From an uncultured Muribaculaceae bacterium (GTDB lineage Bacteria; Bacteroidota; Bacteroidia; Bacteroidales; Muribaculaceae): a DNA stretch of 43,735 nucleotides. The stretch covers positions 1-43,735 of the forward strand of contig CAMWRV010000020.1 in assembly GCA_947176745.1 (NCBI GenBank). Direction: 5' to 3'. Position numbers and translations under genes: made by a program. Shown here one piece after another: positions 25,327 to 33,753 of this stretch. The notes beneath the pieces were generated by a model. That model saw only the letters and a list, made by a program, of their open reading frames with translations, had not been told where the DNA came from and ran no database searches. Positions within the stretch are counted from its first letter, which is position 1. Every line of letters starts with the position of its first letter.

Positions 25327-26071
25327 ACGGATATTTCACGTCCCACAGGAAAAGCGCCTGAGGAGGCATCGACGTGCCCGCCGAGCACCGGTCTTTCTTT
25401 CCGATCACCCTGCTGAAATCGTCGGTTGTCAGTTTTCCGCGTCCCACGTCGACAAGCGTGCCCACCACTGCCCGCACCATGTTGCGGAGGAAACGGTCGG
25501 CAGTGATGGTGAATACGATTCCATCCGATCCGAAGGAATTGTTCCATTCCTCCCATCGGGCCTCCGTAACGCGGCATATGTTGGTTCGCGCGTCGCTGTG
25601 GAGTTTGGCGAATGAAGTGAAGTCGTCGGTCTCCCGCAGAAGCCGAGCCGCCTCGTTCATGGCCTCGGTGTCGAGACCCGAAGGGGAGTGCCACGAGCAT
25701 CCGGTGAGGAATGGCGACTTGTCGAATGTGACGAAATACTTGTAGGTGCGCGATGTGGCGTCAAACCGCGCGTGGGCATCGTCGGCCACATCGATGACGT
25801 CGGCCACAGATATGTCCGGCCCGCACAGTCTGTTGAGTCCTGTGAGAAACCTGCGTCGGTCATCGATCTCACTCTCCGTGTCGAAATGCGCGAACATAAC
25901 GCGGGCATGCACGCCCGTGTCGGTCCGACCGGCCCCTGTCACGGGAGTGCGCGTGCGCAGAATAGTCGACAGTGCTCCCTCAAGCGTCTGCTGCACGCTT
26001 GAGGCGTTCGGCTGCGACTGCCAGCCGTGGAACGGTGTGCCGCTGTATGACAGTCTCAGAAACTTCCGCAT
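25319..26071 (-). CDS. truA: tRNA pseudouridine synthase A
   Basis: This 250-residue enzyme makes pseudouridine at positions 38-40 of tRNA anticodon arms. The catalytic aspartate is in GAGRTDTGVHA (Asp51). YSGTPFHGWQ at the start and FLRNMVRAVVGTLVDVGRGKL near the end are family hallmarks. Length is normal. It overlaps the speA stop by one base (TGATG). Confidence 0.96.
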   Translation of the reverse strand: MRKFLRLSYSGTPFHGWQSQPNASSVQQTLEGALSTILRTRTPVTGAGRTDTGVHARVMFAHFDTESEIDDRRRFLTGLNRLCGPDISVADVIDVADDAHARFDATSRTYKYFVTFDKSPFLTGCSWHSPSGLDTEAMNEAARLLRETDDFTSFAKLHSDARTNICRVTEARWEEWNNSFGSDGIVFTITADRFLRNMVRAVVGTLVDVGRGKLTTDDFSRVIGKKDRCSAGTSMPPQALFLWDVKYPYI

Positions 26072-27969
26072 CAGTCGCGTTCGAGATATGTGCTGCCGTA
26101 GAGTCCGGAGCGGTAATTGTTAAGGAACTGGCGTCCCTCCTCGGGGGTTATGGCGCCGCGCTTCATCGAGGCTGTCACCCAGCTTTCGAGATTGCGCACG
26201 AGTTTCTTGGGGTTGTATTCCACATAGTCGAGCACATCGGCCACAGCCTCGCCGTCGATGATCTGCGCGATTTCGTAGCCATCTTTCGAGAGCGCGATGT
26301 GCACGGCGTTGGTGTCGCCGAAGAGGTTGTGGAGGTCGCCGAGAATCTCCTGATAGGCACCGACGAGGAACACTCCCAGATAATAGGGCTCGTTGGGCTT
26401 GAGATCATGCACGCTAAGACAGTATGAGCTGCCCGCCGGTGCCACAAACCGATTGATCTTGCCGTCGGAGTCGCAGGTCACATCCTGTATGGTGCATTCG
26501 CGTGTCGGTTTCTCGTCGAGTCTTGTGATCGGCATGATGGGAAACATCTGGTCGATCGCCCATGAGTCGGGCAGTGACTGGAAGAGCGAGAAGTTGCAGA
26601 AATATTTCTCGGGGAGCATGCGCGCGGCCTTGCGGAGTTCTTCGGGCGGATGCTTCATGGAGCGGGTCATGTCGCGCACGTCGCGCGCCACGCTCCAGAA
26701 AAGTTTCTCGATCTGGGCGCGTGTCTTGAGATCAAGCAGTCCCAGGCTGAAGCGCTCCAGAGCTTCCTCTCGGATCTGCAGGGCGTCGTGCCAGTCTTCG
26801 AACACACGCGACGAGTCGATCTTGTCCCAGATGCTGTAGAGTTCGGCGGCGAGTTCATGGGGATTCTCGCCGAGCTCGTCGTCATCTTTCCAGATGGGGA
26901 GCTGGGCGGTCTCCAGAACCTGTATTATAAGCACCGAATGATGGGCTGTCAGCGACCGTCCGCTCTCGGTGATGATATTGGGGTGGGGAAGACCGTTCTT
27001 GCGGCAGGCGTCGACGAGCGACGACACGGAGTCGTTGACATATTCCTGTATCGAATAGTTCATCGAGTTCTCTCCGCTCGACGATCTTGTGCCGTCGTAG
27101 TCCACTCCGAGGCCGCCGCCAATATCGACGAAGTCGATGCGGAATCCCATCTTCGACAGCTGCACGTAGAACTGCATCGCCTCTCTGAGGGCGTTCTTGA
27201 TGCGGCGGATCTTGGTGATCTGGCTGCCGATGTGGAAGTGGATAAGCTTGAGGCTTTCGGTCATGCGGTTCTTCTCAAGCCATGACAGCGCGTCGAGAAG
27301 CTCGCTTGAGTTGAGTCCGAACTTGCTGACGTCGCCGCCCGACTCCTCCCACTTGCCCGATCCCGACGAGGTGAGCTTGATGCGGATGCCGATATTCGGG
27401 ATTATGCCGAGGCGTTTGGCTACCTTGCCTATCAGCTTGAGTTCGTTGATCTTCTCGACTACAAGAAATATGTGGCGTCCCATTTTCTGCGCGAGCAGGG
27501 CGAGTTCCACATAATCTTCGTCTTTATATCCGTTGCAGACTATGATGGAGTTCTCATGCGTGTTGACCGCAAGAACGGCGTGAAGCTCCGGTTTCGAACC
27601 GGCTTCAAGACCTATATTGTATTTGTTGCCGTGGCTTACGATCTCTTCGACCACCGGGCGCATCTGGTTGACCTTGATCGGATAGACGATGAAGTTCTTG
27701 GCCTCGTATTCATACTCCTCGGCTGCTTTCTTGAAGCAGTCGGATATCTTGCGGATACGGTCGTCAAGAATGTCGGGAAAGCGCAGAAGCAGCGGTGCAT
27801 CCACGTCGCGGAGCTGGAGCGTGTCCATCACCTCCTTTATATCGACAGGGGCGCAGCCCTCTTTGGGTGTCACCTGGACGTGACCCTTGTCGTTGATTGA
27901 AAAATATTTCAGACCCCAGCCCGGAATGTTATACAGTTCCGCCGAATCTTCAATTCTCCATTTTCTCAT
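26071..27969 (-). CDS. speA: Biosynthetic arginine decarboxylase
   Basis: This 632-residue PLP enzyme converts arginine to agmatine, the first step to putrescine or spermidine. The PLP lysine is in YPIKVNQ (about Lys99). GLEAGSKPEL, IDFVDIGGGLGVDYDG and ITESGRSLTAHH are alanine-racemase-fold blocks specific to the SpeA type, and the length (about 630-660) fits SpeA rather than the short pyruvoyl enzymes. It lies downstream of argR, an ArgC-like gene and ssb on the same strand, so arginine-responsive control is possible. Confidence 0.96.
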   Translation of the reverse strand: MRKWRIEDSAELYNIPGWGLKYFSINDKGHVQVTPKEGCAPVDIKEVMDTLQLRDVDAPLLLRFPDILDDRIRKISDCFKKAAEEYEYEAKNFIVYPIKVNQMRPVVEEIVSHGNKYNIGLEAGSKPELHAVLAVNTHENSIIVCNGYKDEDYVELALLAQKMGRHIFLVVEKINELKLIGKVAKRLGIIPNIGIRIKLTSSGSGKWEESGGDVSKFGLNSSELLDALSWLEKNRMTESLKLIHFHIGSQITKIRRIKNALREAMQFYVQLSKMGFRIDFVDIGGGLGVDYDGTRSSSGENSMNYSIQEYVNDSVSSLVDACRKNGLPHPNIITESGRSLTAHHSVLIIQVLETAQLPIWKDDDELGENPHELAAELYSIWDKIDSSRVFEDWHDALQIREEALERFSLGLLDLKTRAQIEKLFWSVARDVRDMTRSMKHPPEELRKAARMLPEKYFCNFSLFQSLPDSWAIDQMFPIMPITRLDEKPTRECTIQDVTCDSDGKINRFVAPAGSSYCLSVHDLKPNEPYYLGVFLVGAYQEILGDLHNLFGDTNAVHIALSKDGYEIAQIIDGEAVADVLDYVEYNPKKLVRNLESWVTASMKRGAITPEEGRQFLNNYRSGLYGSTYLERD

Positions 27970-28011
27970 TTCTGAACAGATATGTATTGTATATGTATTA
28001 TTATATTAACA

Positions 28012-28347
28012 TCAGGCGGGAGGTTCCTGTTTGCGTCCGAGCAGTTCGACACGGTCGACTATTATCTCCGTCACTCTGCGCCTGATCTTGAACTTGTCGT
28101 CATATTCGCGGCTTTTCAGCTTCCCTTCCACATAGAGCTGCGAGCCTTTGCGGATATATTTTTCAGCGAGAACGGCATTCTGTCCTCCCATTACAAGACG
28201 ATGCCATTCTGTGACCTCGGCCCCGGCTCCGCCATAATATTCATTAGTGGCGAGCGACATGAACGCCACTGCGCGGTCTTTCTCCGGATAGCGTATATCC
28301 GGGTCGCTGCCGACGTAGCCGAGAAGTATTACTTTGTTGACTGACAT
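28012..28347 (-). CDS. ssb: Single-stranded DNA-binding protein, short form
   Basis: This 111-residue protein consists of the OB fold only: NKVILLGYVGSDPDIRY, then FMSLATNEYYGG, TEWHRLVMGGQNA and GSQLYVEGKLKSREY. The acidic, Phe-ending C-terminal tip that recruits repair proteins in standard SSB is absent; the protein ends GRKQEPPA. It may be the shorter of two SSBs in the cell, or the organism's SSB may lack the tip. It sits between ArgC-like and speA genes, with short gaps. Confidence 0.92.
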   Translation of the reverse strand: MSVNKVILLGYVGSDPDIRYPEKDRAVAFMSLATNEYYGGAGAEVTEWHRLVMGGQNAVLAEKYIRKGSQLYVEGKLKSREYDDKFKIRRRVTEIIVDRVELLGRKQEPPA

Positions 28348-28358
28348 ACAGGAAGTTT

Positions 28359-29285
28359 TTATACTGGTTCGAAGTCGATGGCCTTCAGGTTGAGACCGGT
28401 CTTCTCATGCAGTCCGCACATAAGGTTCATGATGTGCACGGCTTCTCCGGCTCCTCCTCTCAGACGGCAGTCGGCGGCGACTCCGATAGAGCATTCTCCC
28501 GGTTTGTCACCTCGGCTCACCCTGACCACGCATTTGTTGGTGCCCGCCACTTCCGACACGCCGACAGATGAAGTCGTGACAAACGAGAAGCGGTGGTCAT
28601 CATATATTTCATACAGGTCGATCATCTGCTGTAGGCTGAGCGGGCATCCGAAACTTATGTCCATCAGAGCGCTTCTGCGAGCTTCCGACACGTGAGTCGA
28701 TATGCTGACATTTCCTGTGAAACTCGACTGGACGCTCAGCAGTGCCTTTTCGATCTCGCGCTCCGTTTTGGCTATATCGGTTGCATCGAGTATCGCTGCC
28801 GGTGCCGCGACGCTTATCTCGATCTTGCCGCCGAGCAGCAGGTGCTTGGCGAAAGGGAAGAGGGCGACAAGTGCCATCGACGCGAAAGGCCGGGGCACCA
28901 CCGCGGCAGTCGCACCGCGCACGAGCAGTTTGCGGTTGATCTCGGGCAGACCGTAGACTATTCCGAATCTCTCGGGATCGGGCAGTTCCGGGTCATTGAG
29001 CATGATGATCTTCAGTTCCGGCCGGTCGGTGCGCAGACGCATCAGTTCGGCGGCCGGAAGATCGTCGCCGCCCACAAACAGAACGTCGCACTTCGGGAAG
29101 TCGGCCGATGACGTGAATGTCAGAGAAGTCTCGCCGATCAGTCCGTGATGGATCGCGGCAAGCGACTTCCCCTGAAGAGCCTCGCATCTGGCGGCGGTGA
29201 TCTCGACATCAGGGTGCATGGCGAGCAGTCGTATCAGCTCTCCGCTGTCGGGCGTTCCGGCTCCTGTAATGGCTACGCGGATCAT
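28359..29285 (-). CDS. ArgC-like protein lacking the catalytic cysteine
   Basis: This 308-residue protein follows the fold of N-acetyl-gamma-glutamyl-phosphate reductase (ArgC): a Rossmann start VAITGAGTPDSGELIRLLAMHP, the YGLPEINR block, and the C-terminal GGAGEAVHIMNLMCGLHEKTGL. At the active site, where ArgC has NPGC(Y/F)xT, it reads VPRPFAS, so the cysteine is Pro133. The later PHL-P-RG block of ArgC is also not recognisable (SFGCPLS). It is therefore probably not a reductase. It overlaps argR by 4 bp, suggesting tight co-expression. It may be a ligand-binding or regulatory paralogue; this is inference. Confidence 0.75.
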   Translation of the reverse strand: MIRVAITGAGTPDSGELIRLLAMHPDVEITAARCEALQGKSLAAIHHGLIGETSLTFTSSADFPKCDVLFVGGDDLPAAELMRLRTDRPELKIIMLNDPELPDPERFGIVYGLPEINRKLLVRGATAAVVPRPFASMALVALFPFAKHLLLGGKIEISVAAPAAILDATDIAKTEREIEKALLSVQSSFTGNVSISTHVSEARRSALMDISFGCPLSLQQMIDLYEIYDDHRFSFVTTSSVGVSEVAGTNKCVVRVSRGDKPGECSIGVAADCRLRGGAGEAVHIMNLMCGLHEKTGLNLKAIDFEPV

Positions 29286-29779
29286 CTGTAGTGGTGCTTT
29301 TGGTCAAGAGGTAGCATGCGGCCGAAGACTTCGAGAGCCTTCTCGTGTGTCACATTCTCGTCGAGGACGGCGAAAATGGTGTCGCTTCCCGGAATGGTGC
29401 CGAGTATTTCGGGCGCGTTGCTCATGTCGATGTCGTAGGCCAGACCTGCGGCATATCCGTTGCGGGTCTTGATCACGGCGATGTTGCCCGACAGGCTCAG
29501 CGATATGAAGCCGCTCTGGAAGTTGGGCGACATGTCGGCCGCACCTTTTGCAAGCAGCTTGTCCTTGAGTGTGTTGCTGTCGGGCAGGATATACATGTAT
29601 GTGCCGCGGTCGGTAGGCACTTTAGTCGTCTTGAGCATTTTGAGGTCACGCGACAGAGTGGCCTGCGTCACGTTGTATCCCTGCTCGGCAAGCCGGCTTG
29701 CCAGTTCCTCCTGACTGCTGATGCAGTGGTTTCTGATCAGGTCGACCATGAGGTCTATGCGTTCCTTTCTATTTTTCAT
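29282..29779 (-). CDS. argR: Arginine repressor
   Basis: This 165-residue regulator has the N-terminal winged-helix DNA-binding domain (about 1-75, with SQEELASRLAEQGYNVTQAT and LSRDLKMLKTTKVP) and the C-terminal arginine-binding hexamerisation domain with GTIPGSDTIFAVL. It is followed with a 4-bp overlap by the ArgC-like gene, then ssb and speA. I could not find a convincing ARG box in the 90-bp gap upstream. Confidence 0.94.
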   Translation of the reverse strand: MKNRKERIDLMVDLIRNHCISSQEELASRLAEQGYNVTQATLSRDLKMLKTTKVPTDRGTYMYILPDSNTLKDKLLAKGAADMSPNFQSGFISLSLSGNIAVIKTRNGYAAGLAYDIDMSNAPEILGTIPGSDTIFAVLDENVTHEKALEVFGRMLPLDQKHHYR

Positions 29780-29869
29780 GACTTGATGTTCTTGTTGTGG
29801 AAAGTTCTATGGTTATAATGTTGGCGGTATGGACGGTCCGGAAAAGTCTTCGGATCTTTGGCAGACGGA

Positions 29870-30484
29870 TCATCTGCCGGAATCGTTCTTTCTCCGGTCA
29901 ATCTCATCTTTGAGACGCGCGGCCTCCTCGTAATTTTCGGCCTCGGCCGCACGCTGCATTTCGGCTTTGAGCTCATCGATGCTTCTCAGGCTCATGTCGG
30001 GGCGGAAACTCGCCGTGGGCTGCTGCGATGTCGGTTGCCGTTCCTGCCCGGTCCGCGGCTGGCGCTGTGTGCCTTCTCCCGGTTCGAATCCTGCTTCGTC
30101 AAGCACCTCGGGAGTGGTGTAGATCGGCGCGCCGACCCGGATGGCGAGTGCTATGGCGTCGCTGCTGCGCGAGTCGACCACGTGTGTGTGCTCGCCGTTG
30201 CCGAGCACAAGCTCGGCGGCAAACACGCCGTTGGGCAGCTTGTGGATGTTGACTTCGTGAAGCGAGATCCCGAACGATGATATGACGTTGACCATAAGGT
30301 CGTGTGTCAGCGGGCGCGGAGTCACCACTTCCTGAAGCTTGCATTCTATGGCCTGAGCCTCAGGGAAGCCGATTATTATCGGTATGCGGCGCGTGCCTCC
30401 CTCCTGACGGAGTATCACCGCGTAAACTCCAGACTCAATCTGGTTGTAGGTGATCCCTACGAGTTCCAGTCTAATTTTCTCCAT
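29870..30484 (-). CDS. Bifunctional nuclease (BFN) domain protein with UVR motif
   Basis: This 204-residue protein has an N-terminal BFN domain (DUF151; ILRQEGGTRRIPIIIGFPEA to SRSSDAIALAIRVGAPIY), a Gln/Pro/Thr-rich linker, and a C-terminal UvrB/UvrC-type motif (AEMQRAAEAENYEEAARLKDEI). BFN proteins in plants have DNase and RNase activity; the bacterial role is unclear. Its first codons overlap the end of mnmA by 14 bp. Confidence 0.85.
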   Translation of the reverse strand: MEKIRLELVGITYNQIESGVYAVILRQEGGTRRIPIIIGFPEAQAIECKLQEVVTPRPLTHDLMVNVISSFGISLHEVNIHKLPNGVFAAELVLGNGEHTHVVDSRSSDAIALAIRVGAPIYTTPEVLDEAGFEPGEGTQRQPRTGQERQPTSQQPTASFRPDMSLRSIDELKAEMQRAAEAENYEEAARLKDEIDRRKNDSGR

Positions 30485-31583
30485 ATCTTTTCTTGTTTTT
30501 TCTTCCGGGGGGAAGGCTTATCATTCCTGATCCGAGACATAGCCGTCTGTCGGGTGTGTAAATTATGGCATACTGACCCGGTGCGATGCCCTGCACATCG
30601 GTCGCTGATTCGACCAGAAATCCCCCTTCGGGCAGACGTCTGATCAAGCCGTCGGTGAATTCGGGCGAGTGTCTTGTCTTGAATGCCACAGGCATCGACC
30701 CGTCGGCGCCCGTTTCCGATGCGAAGGGATCTTCTGTGATCCAGTGCATCTCCTCGACCGGCACGGTGCGTCCGTACTGGCGACGTGTGTCGTAGCCGTT
30801 GGAGACGTAGACCACGTTGTCGCGGACATTCTTCCTGACCACATACCAGGGTCCTCCGCTCAGTCCGAGTCCCTTGCGCTGGCCGATCGTATGGAACCAG
30901 TATCCCCTGTGCTCTCCGATCTTGCGCCCGGTCTCGATCTCGATCACCGGGCCGGGGCGCGTGCCGAGGTGGCGTTCGATGAAATCGTTGTAGTTGATCT
31001 TGCCCAGAAAGCATATTCCCTGCGAGTCCTTGCGGACGGCTGTGGGGAGTCCTGCTTCGGCGGCAAGCCGGCGCACCTCGCTCTTCGGAAGCTTGCCGAG
31101 CGGAAACATCAGATGCTCAAGCTGGCTGTAGCTGATCTGGGCGAGAAAATCCGTCTGGTCCTTGACCGGATCGGCAGCAGTGGCGAGATACAGTTTCCCG
31201 CCGACCTCCTCGATCGATGCGTAGTGGCCGGTGGCTACCTTGTCGAAGGCGTGTCCCCATTTCTGTTCGAAATACCCGAACTTGACAAGCTTGTTGCACA
31301 TCATGTCGGGGTGGGGGGTGAGACCTTCGCTGACAGTGCGCAGCGTGTAGGCCATGACGCTGTCCCAGTATTCCTCGTGAAGCGATACGGTCTTGAGCGG
31401 CAGTCCGTATTTGCGGGCTATCAGCGTGCACATCTCGATGTCTTCGTCGGCCGAGCAGTCGCCTTCGCCGTTGTCGCTGCCGATGCGGATATAGAACAGA
31501 TGCAGATCATGCCCCTGTCTGTGCAGTATGTCGACCACTACCGAGCTGTCGACTCCTCCCGATACAAGCACCGCTATCTTCAT
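30471..31583 (-). CDS. mnmA: tRNA-specific 2-thiouridylase
   Basis: This 370-residue enzyme thiolates uridine 34 of Glu, Gln and Lys tRNAs. The PP-loop is SGGVDSS (8-14). The two catalytic cysteines are Cys96 in HPDMMCNKLVKFG and Cys191 in DSQGICFLGKINY. The terminal beta-barrel is present. It overlaps the DoxX gene upstream by 4 bp and the BFN gene downstream by 14 bp, so three unrelated products are packed in one operon. Confidence 0.96.
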   Translation of the reverse strand: MKIAVLVSGGVDSSVVVDILHRQGHDLHLFYIRIGSDNGEGDCSADEDIEMCTLIARKYGLPLKTVSLHEEYWDSVMAYTLRTVSEGLTPHPDMMCNKLVKFGYFEQKWGHAFDKVATGHYASIEEVGGKLYLATAADPVKDQTDFLAQISYSQLEHLMFPLGKLPKSEVRRLAAEAGLPTAVRKDSQGICFLGKINYNDFIERHLGTRPGPVIEIETGRKIGEHRGYWFHTIGQRKGLGLSGGPWYVVRKNVRDNVVYVSNGYDTRRQYGRTVPVEEMHWITEDPFASETGADGSMPVAFKTRHSPEFTDGLIRRLPEGGFLVESATDVQGIAPGQYAIIYTPDRRLCLGSGMISLPPGRKNKKRYGEN

Positions 31584-32071
31584 ACCTCTTCAAGTTCTGA
31601 TTCGCTCTGGTTGTCGGAGTGGATGAAATGCAGCGACAGAAAGTAGTCTACCGATATCTTTCCGGGTCCGACCAGAAGTATGAAAAAATATATACCCATG
31701 AACATCACGGGCAGATAGCCCGACTGCGACCAGCTAATCATGTAGCTTGCGTTGACGGCGTGGGTGAGAAGATAATGCTCGGCCAGTATCATGGCCGCGA
31801 AAGGAGGAAGCACCATCAGACGCGTGCAGAATCCGGCCATAATCATGAGCGAGCAGAAGATCTCGATCACGATCATGACTGTCATGCTTGTCGCCTGATC
31901 CATGCCGAGCACCGCGGGAAATACCTGTGAGGCGACGTCGAAGTTCATGAGCTGGCGCAGTCCGAACTGCATCATCATCACCCCGACGAAGAGCCGCAGG
32001 AAAAGACGACCCATGTTGGTGTAGGAATATCCGGTCGACCGGATGTATATCTGTTTGAATATGTTTGTCAT
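31580..32071 (-). CDS. DoxX-family membrane protein
   Basis: This 163-residue protein has four hydrophobic segments, with GRLFLRLFVGVMMMQFGLRQL at the start and the middle block EIFCSLMIMAGFCTRL typical of DoxX/YphA proteins. The family is linked to quinone-dependent redox reactions and thiol stress, but its biochemistry is not settled. It follows the thioredoxin-like DUF5106 gene by 43 bp and overlaps mnmA by 4 bp. Confidence 0.85.
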   Translation of the reverse strand: MTNIFKQIYIRSTGYSYTNMGRLFLRLFVGVMMMQFGLRQLMNFDVASQVFPAVLGMDQATSMTVMIVIEIFCSLMIMAGFCTRLMVLPPFAAMILAEHYLLTHAVNASYMISWSQSGYLPVMFMGIYFFILLVGPGKISVDYFLSLHFIHSDNQSESELEEV

Positions 32072-32095
32072 GTCTCTGAGTCTCTATGTTGAGGT

Positions 32096-32118
32096 TCTTT
32101 TGTGGGATGGGGTCTTAT
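32096..32118. repeat. TTTTGTGGGATGGGGTCTTA motif, copy 3
   Basis: This copy overlaps the stop codon of the DUF5106-like gene (TAA at 32115-32117 on the minus strand) and continues into the short gap before the DoxX gene. On the minus strand it reads TAAGACCCCATCCCACAAAA. Confidence 0.55.
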
Positions 32119-33011
32119 TGTTCGGCCGCTGCCGACGCTATGGTCATTGCGGTCTCGACGTCGATGTTCTTGGCGGCCACATGCCCTTCCTTGTCGATCA
32201 CATAGATAGAGGGTGTGTCGCGCAGGTCGTACAGGTCGGCCACTTCGTCGCTCGCTCCGACGTGCCACTTCTGCGGGTAGCCGCTCAGCTTCTCTTCCCA
32301 TCCCTCTTCCGGATCGGCGTATATGAACAGAACGTTGACTTTCCCTTTGTCGACAAGTGTCGAGAAGCGTATGTCGGTGTCCATCTTGAGCTTCGCGTGA
32401 CGGCAGTCATCGCAGTCAGGATCGCCAAACTCTATCACTGTTATAACACCGTTGGGATGATAATGTGCGGTCTTGCCGGCTGGGGTGACATAGTCGAACT
32501 CGGGGGGAACGCTCCCCTGCAGTGTGTTGCTGAGCTGGGTCTTTATGCGTTCGTAGCGCAGCTTGCGCTCTTTTTTGATCGACTTGTTGGAGAGCACGTT
32601 GTCGATGAACCTTATAAATATCTCATCGTTCCAGTAGTATGCTCTGGGGCCGTATAGAGCCTCTTCGGCCGCCTTGGCGAACTGAAGCGACAGTGCGGGA
32701 TTTTTCGATATCGATGAAATCAGTCTGTCCACTGACGCGTCGACTTTGGCGGCGTCGGCAAACCGCATCGGAGCGGAGTAGATTGAAAACGCGTCGTTGA
32801 GCGCGTTCTGGTCGACTGTCGACTTGTTCTTGAAGTCCATGCTGTCCCAGAAATGTTCGATCAGATATTCTGAGCGTTCCTGAAGTCCGTCCATGCTTTC
32901 GGGTGCGGAGGGATATTCGAAAAGAGGCTCTATCACTATCTGTTCCTGGGCTGACATCACGGCCGCCGAACCTGCCATGAGAGCGTATGTCAGTATTTTT
33001 CTGATATTCAT
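32115..33011 (-). CDS. Secreted DUF5106-like protein with thioredoxin fold
   Basis: This 298-residue protein has a signal peptide (residues 1-21, ending MSAQ), an alpha-helical region (about 40-170), and a C-terminal thioredoxin-like domain. The redox pair is CDDC (Cys200/Cys203) in EFGDPDCDDCRHAK, and the cis-proline block is LRDTPSIYVIDKEG. Bacteroidetes proteins of this layout (DUF5106 plus AhpC/TSA-like fold) are thought to be periplasmic thiol reductants or oxidants. The neighbouring DoxX gene is consistent with a redox role, as inference. Confidence 0.8.
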   Translation of the reverse strand: MNIRKILTYALMAGSAAVMSAQEQIVIEPLFEYPSAPESMDGLQERSEYLIEHFWDSMDFKNKSTVDQNALNDAFSIYSAPMRFADAAKVDASVDRLISSISKNPALSLQFAKAAEEALYGPRAYYWNDEIFIRFIDNVLSNKSIKKERKLRYERIKTQLSNTLQGSVPPEFDYVTPAGKTAHYHPNGVITVIEFGDPDCDDCRHAKLKMDTDIRFSTLVDKGKVNVLFIYADPEEGWEEKLSGYPQKWHVGASDEVADLYDLRDTPSIYVIDKEGHVAAKNIDVETAMTIASAAAEQ

Positions 33012-33075
33012 TCTGTAGTTTTGTTTGAAGATGAGACTGTTGCTGTTTGTCGTCGGATGTGGTCGGGGAGTGGGC

Positions 33076-33753
33076 TTATTCTTTGACCAGATCCATTATA
33101 CCTTTTGTCCACACTCTGTATCCGCGGCCGTTCAGATGCAGACCGTCGTTGGTGAGGCCAAGGTCGAGGTTGCCGTTGCTGTCAGCGAGAAACGGCCAGA
33201 GATCCACATATACGGCATCGTTTTCAGAAGCGATCTTTTCGATTATGGCGTTGAGTTCGCGTATGGTCCTCTCTTTCCCCTGAAGGTTCTTGTATCTCTT
33301 CAGACTGTTGTTGACCGGCATGACAGACTGAAGATATAGTCTGGTCTTAGGGGATTCCTCGCGGATTTTTCTGACGAGTCTCTCGTAGCGCTTCCCGAGT
33401 GTCTCGGCAGAATGTCCGTGCGAGATGTCGTTGATGCCTATGAGCAGGAATATTTTTTTGGGGCTGCCCGCCGTGATCTGGCCTATGCGCTTTTCGACTC
33501 CTGTTATCAGGTCGGAGCGTATGCCCCGGTTCTTGATGTTGTCCATGCCGAAGAGTTCGTGAAACTCTCCTCCGTCGGTGATTGAATTGCCGAGAAAGAC
33601 TATGTCGTTCTCGCCGACAGGCAGAAGTTCGAACAGACTGGTTTTCTGGTCCCAGTATTCATCGGCCATGACGGCTGCCTGCGGAGCGGAAAGCGCCGAT
33701 ATCAGCAGCAGCATGCGCGAGGCGGTGATGTATGCGGTTCTTTTCATTGTCAT
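33076..33753 (-). CDS. Secreted SGNH/GDSL-family hydrolase
   Basis: This 225-residue protein has a signal peptide (to about residue 30) and the SGNH blocks: catalytic Ser57 in FLGNSITDGG, Asn108 in LIGINDISHG and the Asp203-x-x-His206 pair in NDGLHLNGRGY. The family includes lipases, acetylxylan and sialate O-acetylesterases; the substrate cannot be told. ATG 33753 is chosen over longer frames because it overlaps the stop of the upstream sugar kinase (ATGA) and begins directly with a signal peptide. Confidence 0.88.
   Translation of the reverse strand: MTMKRTAYITASRMLLLISALSAPQAAVMADEYWDQKTSLFELLPVGENDIVFLGNSITDGGEFHELFGMDNIKNRGIRSDLITGVEKRIGQITAGSPKKIFLLIGINDISHGHSAETLGKRYERLVRKIREESPKTRLYLQSVMPVNNSLKRYKNLQGKERTIRELNAIIEKIASENDAVYVDLWPFLADSNGNLDLGLTNDGLHLNGRGYRVWTKGIMDLVKE

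Noticed and set aside
30080-30105. GGTTCGAATCC resembling a tRNA T-arm
   Set aside because: It lies inside the BFN gene, and no acceptor stem, D-arm or anticodon arm surrounds it.
30669-31646. Plus-strand open frame of 325 codons
   Set aside because: It is antisense to mnmA, which has all catalytic motifs. The open frame is a by-product of high GC at third positions.
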